Assembly (NCBI GenBank): GCA_027531445.1
Contig: JAPZRK010000091.1
Coordinates: 1 to 48,638, forward strand
Length of the DNA: 48,638 nt
From: Leptospira sp.
Lineage (GTDB): Bacteria; Spirochaetota; Leptospiria; Leptospirales; Leptospiraceae
Direction: 5' to 3'
The position numbers and the translations under genes were made by a program. The notes beneath the pieces are model-generated. The model ran no database searches. It saw nothing but the letters and a program-made list of their open reading frames with translations, and was not told the DNA's origin. Positions within the stretch are counted from its first letter, which is position 1. The number at the start of each line of letters is the position of its first letter. Below, in pieces: positions 1 to 8,466 of this stretch.

Positions 1-1064
1 AGAGTCTTATCTCAGAACTTGATGAATTGATATCACGTGAAAAATACGAAAAAGCACTCACTTTGATTCAGGAAAGACTCTCCACAAATCGAAGTTCTGC
101 GGAGGTCATTTCAAAATCAAAACCGAATCAACCGCGACTCCTCCAACTCTCAGAAGACAGAACGAAAGTTGTATGGACTGAAAATAAAACTATTTTTTAT
201 AAAGATCTCATCTCAGACAAAACTGCAAATTTAGAACTTAAGATTCGTCCCGAAAGTCTACAAATCGCAAAAAATGCAGAATATGCCATATTGCAGTATC
301 CTCTTAAACAAAAAGGAGGATGTGCCATTTACGCATATTCTCTGTTAAATATCACCGTAGAATACGAGTCTGCTGTCCATATACCTTGCAACACTGGAAT
401 GGGGATTTCAGAAAAAGGAGATAAAATTTTTTACTTCTTTGAAAATGATCTCTACGAGGAAAAAACCTCTCATCCAAAACTTCCCAAAAAAATCATTAGT
501 TCAGAACAATTTGCCCCACCATTTCCCAAATTAAAAACAAACCTCCAACTCGCAAGTATTGGAGAGGATTGGCTGATCTGGTCAGGAGCAGGTGGTTCTT
601 ACAATCTCTATGTCTTACAGACAAAAACTTTGAAGGTAAATCTGTTAAGCAAGGATATAGTGATCCCGAGAGTGATTCATCACAATGGTTCGCAGGCTTA
701 CGTTGTTGGTGGGAAAATCGGTGATTTATACTTAAGAGAAATTGAATATTCCTCAAACAGATTCCCATCTATTTCACGGGGGATTCCCATTTCCACAAGG
801 GAGGCGATTTCATATAGATTGACCGCCAAAGACGAGTTTATTGCATCAAATCAAAATGACCCGCAACAACCGATGAAATGGAAAGTCCTCGGAAAAAAAG
901 AGCACCTACCGTTTTTTCTAGAACGTTTATGGGGAATTGCAGGTGATCGGATGATTTATGAAAGCAAGGCTGGGGAGCTTGTCATCGACCATTTGATTTT
1001 CTCGGAAGAAGACTTCGCTATGTACGAGTATTTTAAGAAAGTAAAAAAGTTAGCGGATGGTTAG
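1..1064 (+). CDS. Propeller-like hypothetical protein, 5' end cut by the window
   Basis: The reading frame is open to the first base of the window, so the in-frame TTG at 27 is probably internal and the true start lies upstream. About 354 residues are visible. A short charged helical stretch comes first. After it come repeated hydrophobic/aromatic strand-like blocks, such as KVVWTENKTIFY, DWLIWSGAGGSYNLYVL and GSQAYVVGGKIGDLYL, which resemble WD40 or TolB-like beta-propeller blades. No catalytic motif is visible. It ends convergently with the small Cys protein, and the two stops overlap by 4 bp. The function is unknown, and the propeller assignment rests on strand periodicity only. Confidence 0.6.
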   Translation, partial: SLISELDELISREKYEKALTLIQERLSTNRSSAEVISKSKPNQPRLLQLSEDRTKVVWTENKTIFYKDLISDKTANLELKIRPESLQIAKNAEYAILQYPLKQKGGCAIYAYSLLNITVEYESAVHIPCNTGMGISEKGDKIFYFFENDLYEEKTSHPKLPKKIISSEQFAPPFPKLKTNLQLASIGEDWLIWSGAGGSYNLYVLQTKTLKVNLLSKDIVIPRVIHHNGSQAYVVGGKIGDLYLREIEYSSNRFPSISRGIPISTREAISYRLTAKDEFIASNQNDPQQPMKWKVLGKKEHLPFFLERLWGIAGDRMIYESKAGELVIDHLIFSEEDFAMYEYFKKVKKLADG

Positions 1065-1258
1065 GCCGCTTGTTCGTGTTCTTTTTTGTTTTGATAAAAG
1101 CTACAAGCTTTGTATTTATCAGTGATGCAATGTGATGTCAGATTTTCGAAATCGTCTTCTTGCAGACGGTCCTTTGAACTTGGACAGACCTTTAAACCCT
1201 TCGAATAAAGAGGACATTTTATATAGAATTCGTTCGTAGTAGGCCCTTTCTTTGACAT
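1061..1258 (-). CDS. Small four-cysteine hypothetical protein
   Basis: A 65-residue hydrophilic protein with four Cys (residues 15, 25, 44 and 52), paired with spacings of 9 and 7, and an aromatic-rich context (FYIKCPLY, ACSFYQ). It has no signal peptide or membrane segment, so it is probably cytoplasmic. The Cys pattern would suit a zinc or iron-sulfur site, but I recognise no named family. It begins with ATG and has only a weak purine-rich sequence upstream. The coding frame is supported by the regular Cys pattern and by filling an otherwise empty gap. It could be a metal-binding accessory protein, but that is inference. Confidence 0.6.
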   Translation of the reverse strand: MSKKGPTTNEFYIKCPLYSKGLKVCPSSKDRLQEDDFENLTSHCITDKYKACSFYQNKKEHEQAA

Positions 1259-1357
1259 AGCACTTCAGAAGATTTTTCTTTCGAAAGGGAATGTCAAACC
1301 GATTTTGTTCTTAAGTTAAAAAAACACGGAATGATTACGTCTCTTAACTGAATTTAT

Positions 1358-2554
1358 TTAGAAATACAAATTTAAGATTTGAGGTTCGACTTCCGAGGTT
1401 GCGGCATCGTAGTTTATGAAATCTCGAACATTGTAAGTTCTTCCCGCGGCTTTTTCTTCAAAGAAATTTCCTTTCAGAAAAACTTGTACTGATTCAACAG
1501 CCCGCGTTGTTTTGATATTTTTTGTTAAGCCAAATTTTTCCCAAATGTCTGGATCTGAAAATGTTAAAAAGGAATCATCATTGATGTATGGTTTGATACG
1601 TTCCTTGTCCAGATTTGCAAATGAAAACGCAGGCGATACGAGTCCATCCAATGGTCTACCTCGTAATTTTTCATAAAGCAAAGGATTAAATACTTCCGTT
1701 CCTATAAAGACAGCAACCTTCCAACCAGGAACAATCCACGTTCGATCTTGATTGACCTCTCCTGCGCTGAGTATCAAATCCTCTTCCTGGGTAATCAGTG
1801 TTTTGCGAATTAATGGATCCATTACTTTTCCATCTGCAGAAAAAGGAACCGACACATTATAAAGTGGACCTTTGGGATCAATGACAAGCTCTCCTCTCAC
1901 TACCTTTGGTGAGGGAAGTATAATCGAACCTGCAAGAATAGGTACTTTATAATCTCTTGCAAGTTTAGCGAACGTTTGTTGGTAAGCCGTCGCCATCTTT
2001 TGAGATTGGAAGCGAAAAGCTGCTTCCCACTTTGCTTGCGGCTTCGATGAAAATTCTAAAAAAGGTGCGATATCTGCTTTATGTTTGGAAACAAATGTTT
2101 CCATGGCAGATTTCCAATTATCATTCGAAAATACGGCTTCTTTCTCATCTAAGAATATTAAACCAGTTCCTATATGTTCAGGAAAAATGATGATCGTTTT
2201 GCGATCATAGATATTCGCCGTCTTTCCCGCTAACATGAGCTCTTCTATCCGTTCATTCCACCATTCTGTTTTGGCAAAATCTTCAACGCGCAGGACAACT
2301 TGCATAGAAATGATATTACCGTACTTTCTGTCCGCTCCATTTGTCTGAATTTGAACTTTTGACCATGTAAGATTTGGACGTTCAATTTCCGCTTCATTTT
2401 CAATCACAGGCTCATCAGTAGAGCTTGCGATATGGAAATCAAATTTGGGGATGGGGACATCTTTCTGTTGGAGTGCACGTGCGGAAAAGCCAGTAAACAC
2501 TAACATTACTGCAAAAAATAAAACTTTGAATGGTGGTACGTAAAAATTATGCAT
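1358..2554 (-). CDS. Secreted nitrilase-superfamily protein lacking the catalytic Cys
   Basis: 398 residues. An N-terminal hydrophobic segment (about residues 8-27, ending near SARA) looks like a signal peptide or membrane anchor. The rest matches the carbon-nitrogen hydrolase (nitrilase) fold. The Glu motif IIIFPEHIGTG gives E126. The Lys motif LIRKTLI gives K251. The strand that normally carries the nucleophile (consensus ICYE/D..FP) reads FIGTEVFNP. The Cys position is therefore Gly285, encoded by GGA. Known family members need the Glu-Lys-Cys triad to hydrolyse nitriles or amides, so this protein is probably a binding protein or uses other chemistry. The start overlaps the Nudix gene end by 8 bp, which suggests translational coupling at the end of the operon. 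Confidence 0.62.
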   Translation of the reverse strand: MHNFYVPPFKVLFFAVMLVFTGFSARALQQKDVPIPKFDFHIASSTDEPVIENEAEIERPNLTWSKVQIQTNGADRKYGNIISMQVVLRVEDFAKTEWWNERIEELMLAGKTANIYDRKTIIIFPEHIGTGLIFLDEKEAVFSNDNWKSAMETFVSKHKADIAPFLEFSSKPQAKWEAAFRFQSQKMATAYQQTFAKLARDYKVPILAGSIILPSPKVVRGELVIDPKGPLYNVSVPFSADGKVMDPLIRKTLITQEEDLILSAGEVNQDRTWIVPGWKVAVFIGTEVFNPLLYEKLRGRPLDGLVSPAFSFANLDKERIKPYINDDSFLTFSDPDIWEKFGLTKNIKTTRAVESVQVFLKGNFFEEKAAGRTYNVRDFINYDAATSEVEPQILNLYF

Positions 2555-2969
2555 GGTCTTTTAAATAAATTGAAACTGCATCGAGCATATATTCAGTAAA
2601 CAGTGGAGAGGGATTATAGGTTTTAACATTTACCCATTCCATAAAATCATGTTCGTCTGACATGATGATTTGTCCAGAAACTAAACTTGCATGGTAACCC
2701 AAGATGATGCACGGATGATTACCCTCGTTTACCTTGTGTTTGTGTATAAGAAAGGGCTTCGGATTGATATCTACTTTGACATTTGGTCCTAATTCTTCGG
2801 AAACTTCTCTTTGAATACTCAGTACCCAATCTGAATAAAATTCATCCTCGTCCATTCTGCCACCAGGCAAATCACCAAATCCTGATTTTCTATCACGCAT
2901 TACAAGAAGGAGATCACCGTCTCTCAAAAACAGTTTTTGAGTGATTTGAAAAAAACCATGTTTGCTCAC
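2547..2969 (-). CDS. Nudix hydrolase
   Basis: 140 residues with a clear Nudix box. GGRMDEDE is followed, after a longer than usual spacer, by REVSEELG near residues 36-62. The spacer between the first Glu and the REVSEE helix is about three residues longer than the consensus GX5EX7REUXEEXGU. The upstream strands (LFLRDGDLLLVMRDR) and downstream strands (FLIHKHKVN, CIILGYHASL) fit a complete Nudix fold. Family members cleave nucleoside diphosphates linked to another moiety (sugars, NADH, ADP-ribose, capped or oxidised nucleotides). The substrate cannot be told from sequence. The start overlaps the SAH-hydrolase-like stop by 4 bp (ATGA), so the two are co-translated and probably share a pathway. 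Confidence 0.85.
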   Translation of the reverse strand: MSKHGFFQITQKLFLRDGDLLLVMRDRKSGFGDLPGGRMDEDEFYSDWVLSIQREVSEELGPNVKVDINPKPFLIHKHKVNEGNHPCIILGYHASLVSGQIIMSDEHDFMEWVNVKTYNPSPLFTEYMLDAVSIYLKDHA

Positions 2970-5419
2970 AATGGTTCACCCCACTGATTGATCACATGAT
3001 CTATTGCATAAAGTTTCGGTGCTGGTAATTTTCCTTGATGAAACTGATTTACCATACCTAATGATGCGGTCGTTAGCTGGGTTATAATCGGATCCATGGA
3101 CTCAGTCGGAACTCCAAAGAAAAGGAAGTTGATCGGACTTCCATCACTCAATAAATAAATCACCTTTGTTTGCGAACTTCCATTCTTAATAAACGAAAAG
3201 GTAAAACGACCGCCCAAATCCATTTGAGTCTGTGGATCTAGTATACGATCGATTTCCAAAGTTACTGCAACGTTATCTATGAAAGGTTTCGATGACATGT
3301 TTAATTGATTGATCCAATCATTAAAATCTGCAAATTCTACCGTTTTTGTTGAACCAGAAACTAAAAACAAGCCAGGCTTATTTCCATTTAATATCCAATC
3401 TTCAAAGTTGTGCTGTTTTAAGACACTATCGCCTGTTACTCCTATCACCATATCCGAATCATAAAACTCTGACTTTGCGACGGAATCAAATTTTGCGTAT
3501 TCAAAGGGCTGATCGTGATTAACTTTTAGGTCAACTCTTGTGACAAATAGATTTGATTCGTGGAGCCGACCATGGATTAAATATTTGAATAAAAAAGATC
3601 CTATATTGCCATGAGATCCAAGTAGGATGATCTTACGTTTAGATATAACTTTTCCCAATCCGTGTAGAGTGTTTTCTACTGCATTTAAAATCGAGTAGGC
3701 AACCTCTTTGGATTCTTCTTTTGTCTTTTCATTTGAAATGGCTATTGTATAAGCGGGAAGTGCCAATTTGTTTTCATTACCGGCCGCCTTAACAAGTCTA
3801 TCATAACCATTTCGGGTATGTTCCACCGAACCAATAACATGCGAAGAAATAAAATCAAAAAGTGAACGTGATTTAAGCGAAGTAGGACAATCAATCCAGA
3901 ATTCGTTACAAAAATCCAAAAGAGAAACGTTTTCTAAACACCTTTGGTTGAGAATCGGTGCGATATAACCGCCATCTTCAATTAGAAGGACTTTGTCATT
4001 AGATTGATGAATCAAAAACAGTTTTTGAAAAAATAGGTAAGTTGCTAAATACCTCATCGCATCGTAAAATCCAAACTTTGCTTCTTCTAACTTAGCCTTG
4101 AACGCTTGATGTTTGGAGAAATCACTGTAAAGAGGAGAAACTCCATAATAAGGTTTGTTATTCTGAGTAAGCTTAAATTCCAAACCAGCCATATAAAATT
4201 GTTCAGTAGGTATATCCAACAAAACATCTAAGTAGATTGGTGGAATATTGCCACCATACTTAACAAATGCGACATCTACAGTTTTCGCCTTAAGCCGTCT
4301 GAATGTCTCGACCAGAGAGATAATCTCTGAAGTAATATGATGGATTAAATATAAATGAACACCTTCGAAGTTTAAAGTATGATTTTTCTGATTAGCGATA
4401 TCTTCTAATAATTGCATTCTTCTTAGGTAGAAACTTGCATCTATCTGGGTTCTTTTTTTATTGAAGCTAAAATTGAGGACTCGATCTAAGCGTGATAAGT
4501 CGATATACACATCAGCTCTTCCAAGTTTTGCAAGTATCGTATTGCCATCTTTGATTAACGTAGCGATCTCTGAATCTTCCAGGATCAAAAATAACTTTTT
4601 CATCAAAGGGAGAGCGCTTTCAATACTCGAAGAAAGCAAATGCTGTCGGAATTGATCCTCCCAATAAAAGTTAATGTGGGTTAGTCGCCCAAATGGTGTT
4701 TTTTCAATTTGTTCAAAGATTTTACTGAAATGTCTATTTTCTTCTTCGAAAAATTTTTCACCCTTTTGAGCCGCACTCATTATGCTATTTGCAAGTGATT
4801 CACTAATCTTTGAAAGGCCTGCGATGTACGTTCGTCTTCCAATCTCTTCTACTTTTTCATGCGGTAATTTTTCTAAGTTTAACCCGCTATTGGTGGATGA
4901 GTCTATCGTGATACGTAAAAAAAAGTCGCCACTTGTGATACTACTTTGTACGCGTTCTAAAAGAATCTGATAATCGACTTCGATATTTGTATCAATCTCA
5001 GAGAATGGAAATAATAACGCGATGGATGGATTCAAACGAGCATCTTCACCATAAAATTCTGGATGTAGTTTTCTAGCGATGGATTGTCTTTGGAAAGTTC
5101 CAAGGACAATTCGTAAATCATCCTCAAATTGAGAACGGTACAAGACCCAGTCATCCAACACGCCAGCCTTTGCATGAACCTGCACATGCTGAATGTGCAT
5201 GTCGATCAATTCATGATTGATCGAAGGATTGATTTTGTATGTGAAAGAAACATCACCCGGAACAGTGTGTAATTGATTTCCAATTTCTTCAGCAAGTGAT
5301 CTCGATAAAATGGATAGTCCGAAAAAAATCCTGAGATTCGATAAATCTAGCTCATATAAATTTTCGGCTTTTTTTGTAAGAATTGGTCCAAGTGAAGTTT
5401 GAATTTCTTTTTGAGTCAT
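2966..5419 (-). CDS. Large S-adenosylhomocysteine hydrolase-like dehydrogenase
   Basis: 817 residues, almost twice the usual SAH hydrolase length. Residues about 350-817 carry SAHH-type landmarks in order: IEDGGYI (480-486), GSVEHTRNGYDRL (530-542, matching the EETTTGV..L segment), a Lys-containing segment at 563-571, a Rossmann loop GSHGNIGS (601-608), DMVIGVTGDSVL (656-667) and a C-terminal LLSDGSPINF motif. The first 350 residues match nothing I recognise. SAHHs use bound NAD to oxidise the ribose 3'-OH transiently; whether this protein does is inference. The Asp-Asn pair that follows the Lys in true SAHH appears to be Glu-Ser. It lies between the MDR dehydrogenase (12-bp gap) and the Nudix gene (4-bp overlap). 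Confidence 0.65.
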   Translation of the reverse strand: MTQKEIQTSLGPILTKKAENLYELDLSNLRIFFGLSILSRSLAEEIGNQLHTVPGDVSFTYKINPSINHELIDMHIQHVQVHAKAGVLDDWVLYRSQFEDDLRIVLGTFQRQSIARKLHPEFYGEDARLNPSIALLFPFSEIDTNIEVDYQILLERVQSSITSGDFFLRITIDSSTNSGLNLEKLPHEKVEEIGRRTYIAGLSKISESLANSIMSAAQKGEKFFEEENRHFSKIFEQIEKTPFGRLTHINFYWEDQFRQHLLSSSIESALPLMKKLFLILEDSEIATLIKDGNTILAKLGRADVYIDLSRLDRVLNFSFNKKRTQIDASFYLRRMQLLEDIANQKNHTLNFEGVHLYLIHHITSEIISLVETFRRLKAKTVDVAFVKYGGNIPPIYLDVLLDIPTEQFYMAGLEFKLTQNNKPYYGVSPLYSDFSKHQAFKAKLEEAKFGFYDAMRYLATYLFFQKLFLIHQSNDKVLLIEDGGYIAPILNQRCLENVSLLDFCNEFWIDCPTSLKSRSLFDFISSHVIGSVEHTRNGYDRLVKAAGNENKLALPAYTIAISNEKTKEESKEVAYSILNAVENTLHGLGKVISKRKIILLGSHGNIGSFLFKYLIHGRLHESNLFVTRVDLKVNHDQPFEYAKFDSVAKSEFYDSDMVIGVTGDSVLKQHNFEDWILNGNKPGLFLVSGSTKTVEFADFNDWINQLNMSSKPFIDNVAVTLEIDRILDPQTQMDLGGRFTFSFIKNGSSQTKVIYLLSDGSPINFLFFGVPTESMDPIITQLTTASLGMVNQFHQGKLPAPKLYAIDHVINQWGEPL

Positions 5420-5431
5420 AATGAACTTTCT

Positions 5432-6874
5432 TTAATCAAAGTTTACGACAACTTTTACCGAAGATGTCTCCTTTGCCTTATTGTATGCATCGGGGAGATT
5501 CGCAAAATTATAGTTATGTGAAATCATATTGGTTTCGAGGGATTTTGCAACGTCGGTATTTTCTTTCAATAATTTGATCGCATAATGAAAGTCTCCGCAT
5601 CGTGAAGAGCGTATCATTTTGCCTGCTTTAAAGAAGTTTAAACTCACAGTTGCTTCCTCTGACCAAAGCCTCTCAATTTCTGTATCTACGAGTATGGCAC
5701 TTCGAGGTCGAACCAAAGAATCTTCTTTCCCTGGAAATGGTCGTATAGCACTTCCGATTTCGTCCGGCGAACCTACAATCACCAAATCAAATCTGGGAAC
5801 ATGTCCAGCGAACACTTTTGAGTTTAAGATGTCCCAAGCTTCCGATGCGGTTCCGGTAAAGACATCAAAGTGTTTTGGCAATATTGCCTTCCATTTTTCT
5901 GCAATGGATGGAAAAAGAAAAACTGTTTTATTTTGGCGGCTTTCGCGAGGCCAGTGAAAGTCCAGGTTCTCCACGGTGGCTGGCAGTAAAGACAACTCAT
6001 CTACAACAAGCTCAGTAAGATGGGATAGCCCCCCCATTACCTGCCCATTTGTTGTTTTGAGATGAACTTCCCTTTTTGCGAATTGAAGAGCAGAAAGAAA
6101 ACCACTTGGTGTGCTAGTTGTGTCATAGACGATATCAAATTTATCTTTTAAATCATCTGCATCGACTGATCTGAGATCTACAGTCTCTTCAGCTCCCATT
6201 TTTTTAGAGAGTTCTACCAAATGATCGTGTCGAGTGATCGCCGTAATGCGAAAGTTGGATTTTGAGGATTGTTTGTGAGCTTTTAAAGCAGAGAGAATTA
6301 GACTTCCGAGCCGGCGCGGACCCAATACTGCAACTGAATCACCATCTTTTGGTGGTGATGCGATAATTGCCTGCAATGCCGCCGCAAAAGGCTCCATCAG
6401 CACTGCAACTTTTGAGTGTAAACCATCTGCTAAAATGGCGGCATTTTTAGGAGCAAGAATATAAGGCCCAAAACCGCCAGGCAATCTATCTATTCCCAAA
6501 ACTTTACGTTCAGGAGAATGAGTCGGGATGCCCTCTTTACAAAAAGCGTCTTGCACATCGTCACCACGTGCTTCAAAAGTATCGTTGATTTCGATGACAT
6601 ACTGTTTCGGTGTGCCTTCTCCCACACTCTCAGCAACGACTTCGTGTCCTATGATTTGTGGGAGTGGATGTGGAAGGAATCGTCGATCAATGTCAGTTGA
6701 GCAAACTCCACAGGCTTTTGTTTTAAAGAGGTTATAGCCTGGACCAACTTGTAGGTAAGGTTTGCCGTTACGTAGGATTTCCCAGCCCGCCTCTAAGCTA
6801 CCTTTGTATTCATATTCCGACTCTTCAAAAGTATCGTTGGCTGTGTAATCAAGGGCTTTGAATTTGAGCTGCAT
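5432..6874 (-). CDS. Divergent zinc-type medium-chain dehydrogenase
   Basis: 480 residues, about 130 longer than a standard MDR alcohol/polyol dehydrogenase. The catalytic-zinc signature is present: C55 in ACGVCSTDID, then GHEVV with H77-E78, and a MEPFAAAL segment near 160. The four-Cys structural zinc lobe is missing; only C112 remains where the family has about four. The nucleotide-binding loop reads VAVLGPRRLG (GXXXXG) instead of GXGXXG. Extra sequence lies in the second half, around residues 290-400. The start is directly next to the rhomboid stop and the gene is followed by the SAHH-like gene. It is probably a soluble NAD(P)-dependent oxidoreductase. The substrate is unknown. Confidence 0.75.
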   Translation of the reverse strand: MQLKFKALDYTANDTFEESEYEYKGSLEAGWEILRNGKPYLQVGPGYNLFKTKACGVCSTDIDRRFLPHPLPQIIGHEVVAESVGEGTPKQYVIEINDTFEARGDDVQDAFCKEGIPTHSPERKVLGIDRLPGGFGPYILAPKNAAILADGLHSKVAVLMEPFAAALQAIIASPPKDGDSVAVLGPRRLGSLILSALKAHKQSSKSNFRITAITRHDHLVELSKKMGAEETVDLRSVDADDLKDKFDIVYDTTSTPSGFLSALQFAKREVHLKTTNGQVMGGLSHLTELVVDELSLLPATVENLDFHWPRESRQNKTVFLFPSIAEKWKAILPKHFDVFTGTASEAWDILNSKVFAGHVPRFDLVIVGSPDEIGSAIRPFPGKEDSLVRPRSAILVDTEIERLWSEEATVSLNFFKAGKMIRSSRCGDFHYAIKLLKENTDVAKSLETNMISHNYNFANLPDAYNKAKETSSVKVVVNFD

Positions 6875-7534
6875 CTATCTATTGTTGATAAAAAACAAAA
6901 GAATGATCGTCAATGTAAAAAATGTAAGGTTCAATAGAAATCCTTGTTGGATCTCTTTCCTCTCTCTTTGGTCCAAAAAGTAAGCTGTTACAAAGACAGA
7001 AAAGAATCCTCCCAAATGTGCCCAGTGAGCAACATAATCTCTCGCAAATAAATTAGTGATATCTGAATAGATGCTCATCCAAGCAAAAATAAAAACCGGA
7101 AATGGAATCGTTTGTGATTTGGTGAGCGGAAAACGGAAAGGCGAAAGTAATGCCGCAACACAGGCGAGACCAGATATCGCTCCACTAGCACCAACCACTG
7201 GTGTAGTGTCTCCGAGCAAAAACCCTCTTACAATCCAATCCCCAAAAACGGATAAAAATCCTGCCATAAAATAAAACAATAACCATCTAACTTTACCAAC
7301 ACGGTTTTCAACCACTCTTCCTAAAATCATAAGATAAAACATATTAGAAAACAAATGTGAGAAGCTAGAATGAAAGAATGTACTTAGAATCCAGTTTAAT
7401 GGCTGAAATTCACCTGGTGTAGCAATGAAATATTGGTCTATGGCATGTGGGAAAAATAAAAGCATAAACGGAAATAATATGATCATAAAGACTGCAAAGC
7501 TCGCAGTAAGGGGAAATTGCCAGATTAAGGACAT
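6875..7534 (-). CDS. Rhomboid-family intramembrane serine protease
   Basis: 219 residues with about six membrane segments. The catalytic Ser is in GASGAISG (S117). The His is in HWAHLGG (H173). The transition-state-stabilising HXXXN pattern lies in the second helix (HSSFSHLFSN, ending at N64). Rhomboids cleave membrane-anchored proteins within or near the bilayer. This is a short, basic rhomboid core without extra domains. Its stop lies directly before the dehydrogenase start and its start is 9 bp after the preceding gene, so it belongs to the same transcription unit. Its substrate could be the N-terminally anchored nitrilase-like protein of the same operon, but that is speculation. Confidence 0.9.
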   Translation of the reverse strand: MSLIWQFPLTASFAVFMIILFPFMLLFFPHAIDQYFIATPGEFQPLNWILSTFFHSSFSHLFSNMFYLMILGRVVENRVGKVRWLLFYFMAGFLSVFGDWIVRGFLLGDTTPVVGASGAISGLACVAALLSPFRFPLTKSQTIPFPVFIFAWMSIYSDITNLFARDYVAHWAHLGGFFSVFVTAYFLDQRERKEIQQGFLLNLTFFTLTIILLFFINNR

Positions 7535-7543
7535 TTCGTATAC

Positions 7544-8380
7544 CTACTTGATCGGTGGCACTTCAGGCGGTTTTGCCTCTGGTGGATTGCGCATGTAGGC
7601 TGGATCAAAATTTGGGATCGAGGTTGCCAACTCAAACAAGTCTGGTTGCTTCCAAATTCCATCATAATAACTTATTTCTGAATATGAATCGAAGTTACTA
7701 TCATATAAAAGTTTCAAATACTTTTCACGATCTTTTACAATGATTCTATTGACCTCACTTACCAATCCTTCAAACGAACGCATTTCCGTGTTGAATTCAT
7801 CTATCGAGTCATGCAAAAGGCCAAGCATCACAATGTATTTTTCAGCTTGTTTAATCGACTTTAAAGAAAATGCAAATTCTTGTAACTTCATCAAGTATAA
7901 ATACGGACGAATGTTCTTACCAACAACTAGCCTTTGTTTAGCGACTGCGATTTCTCGATAAGCAAGGCGTAGGTATAATTTTGTATACTTTTTTTCCTTA
8001 CCATTGGCAAGCCGAGCTAGCCTACCCAACTCTTCATCTAGCTCTGCAATTTCTTCATCGAGAACCATCATATATAGGGAAATCAAAAGTCCTTGGGTCC
8101 TTCTTAGCTCCGCGTAAGATCTCCCCAGATCCATTTGCAGATGAAGAATTTCGGATTCGATATGATGTTGTACGCATCGCTTAAAGTATTTTTTTTCAAG
8201 CTCTGTTCCCCGATTCGTAATGGTGGAACTCAAGATTTTTAAGAATTCGTAATTATCCTTTAAGCCATAGCTGACACGAATAAGCTGTGTAGCTTTGGAG
8301 CTGGCTTGGTCGGGAATAGTTTCCGTCCAAGCCATCAAAATTAATAAAAATATACTCCCGATTCTAAGCACTGTGTCCAT
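7544..8380 (-). CDS. Secreted helical hypothetical protein
   Basis: About 278 residues from the ATG at 8380. A TTG 12 bp upstream is an alternative, but the ATG gives a clean signal peptide (MDTVLRIGSIFLLILMAWTE). The body is rich in Leu, Glu, Lys and Arg, with long heptad-like helices (residues about 45-230) and no Cys-based motif apart from one Cys. The C-terminus is Pro-rich (PPEAKPPEVPPIK). It is probably periplasmic. I do not recognise a family. It is the first gene of the minus-strand run that continues into the rhomboid 9 bp later, and its promoter must lie in the 90-bp divergent gap to 8467. Confidence 0.65.
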   Translation of the reverse strand: MDTVLRIGSIFLLILMAWTETIPDQASSKATQLIRVSYGLKDNYEFLKILSSTITNRGTELEKKYFKRCVQHHIESEILHLQMDLGRSYAELRRTQGLLISLYMMVLDEEIAELDEELGRLARLANGKEKKYTKLYLRLAYREIAVAKQRLVVGKNIRPYLYLMKLQEFAFSLKSIKQAEKYIVMLGLLHDSIDEFNTEMRSFEGLVSEVNRIIVKDREKYLKLLYDSNFDSYSEISYYDGIWKQPDLFELATSIPNFDPAYMRNPPEAKPPEVPPIK

Positions 8381-8466
8381 ATCTTCGGTCAACTTCTAGA
8401 TTCATTAACAAGATAAAAAAGAAAAGACAGTGTAGTATCTATTTAGAAGATTATGTCTAAAACGAC

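Noticed and set aside
27..29. TTG as the start of the first gene
   Set aside because: The frame stays open to the window edge and the residues before it look like the same helix, so the gene is cut by the window.
5619..5957. 112-codon plus-strand ORF inside the MDR gene
   Set aside because: It is antisense to a gene with clear motifs and shows no domain or ribosome site.
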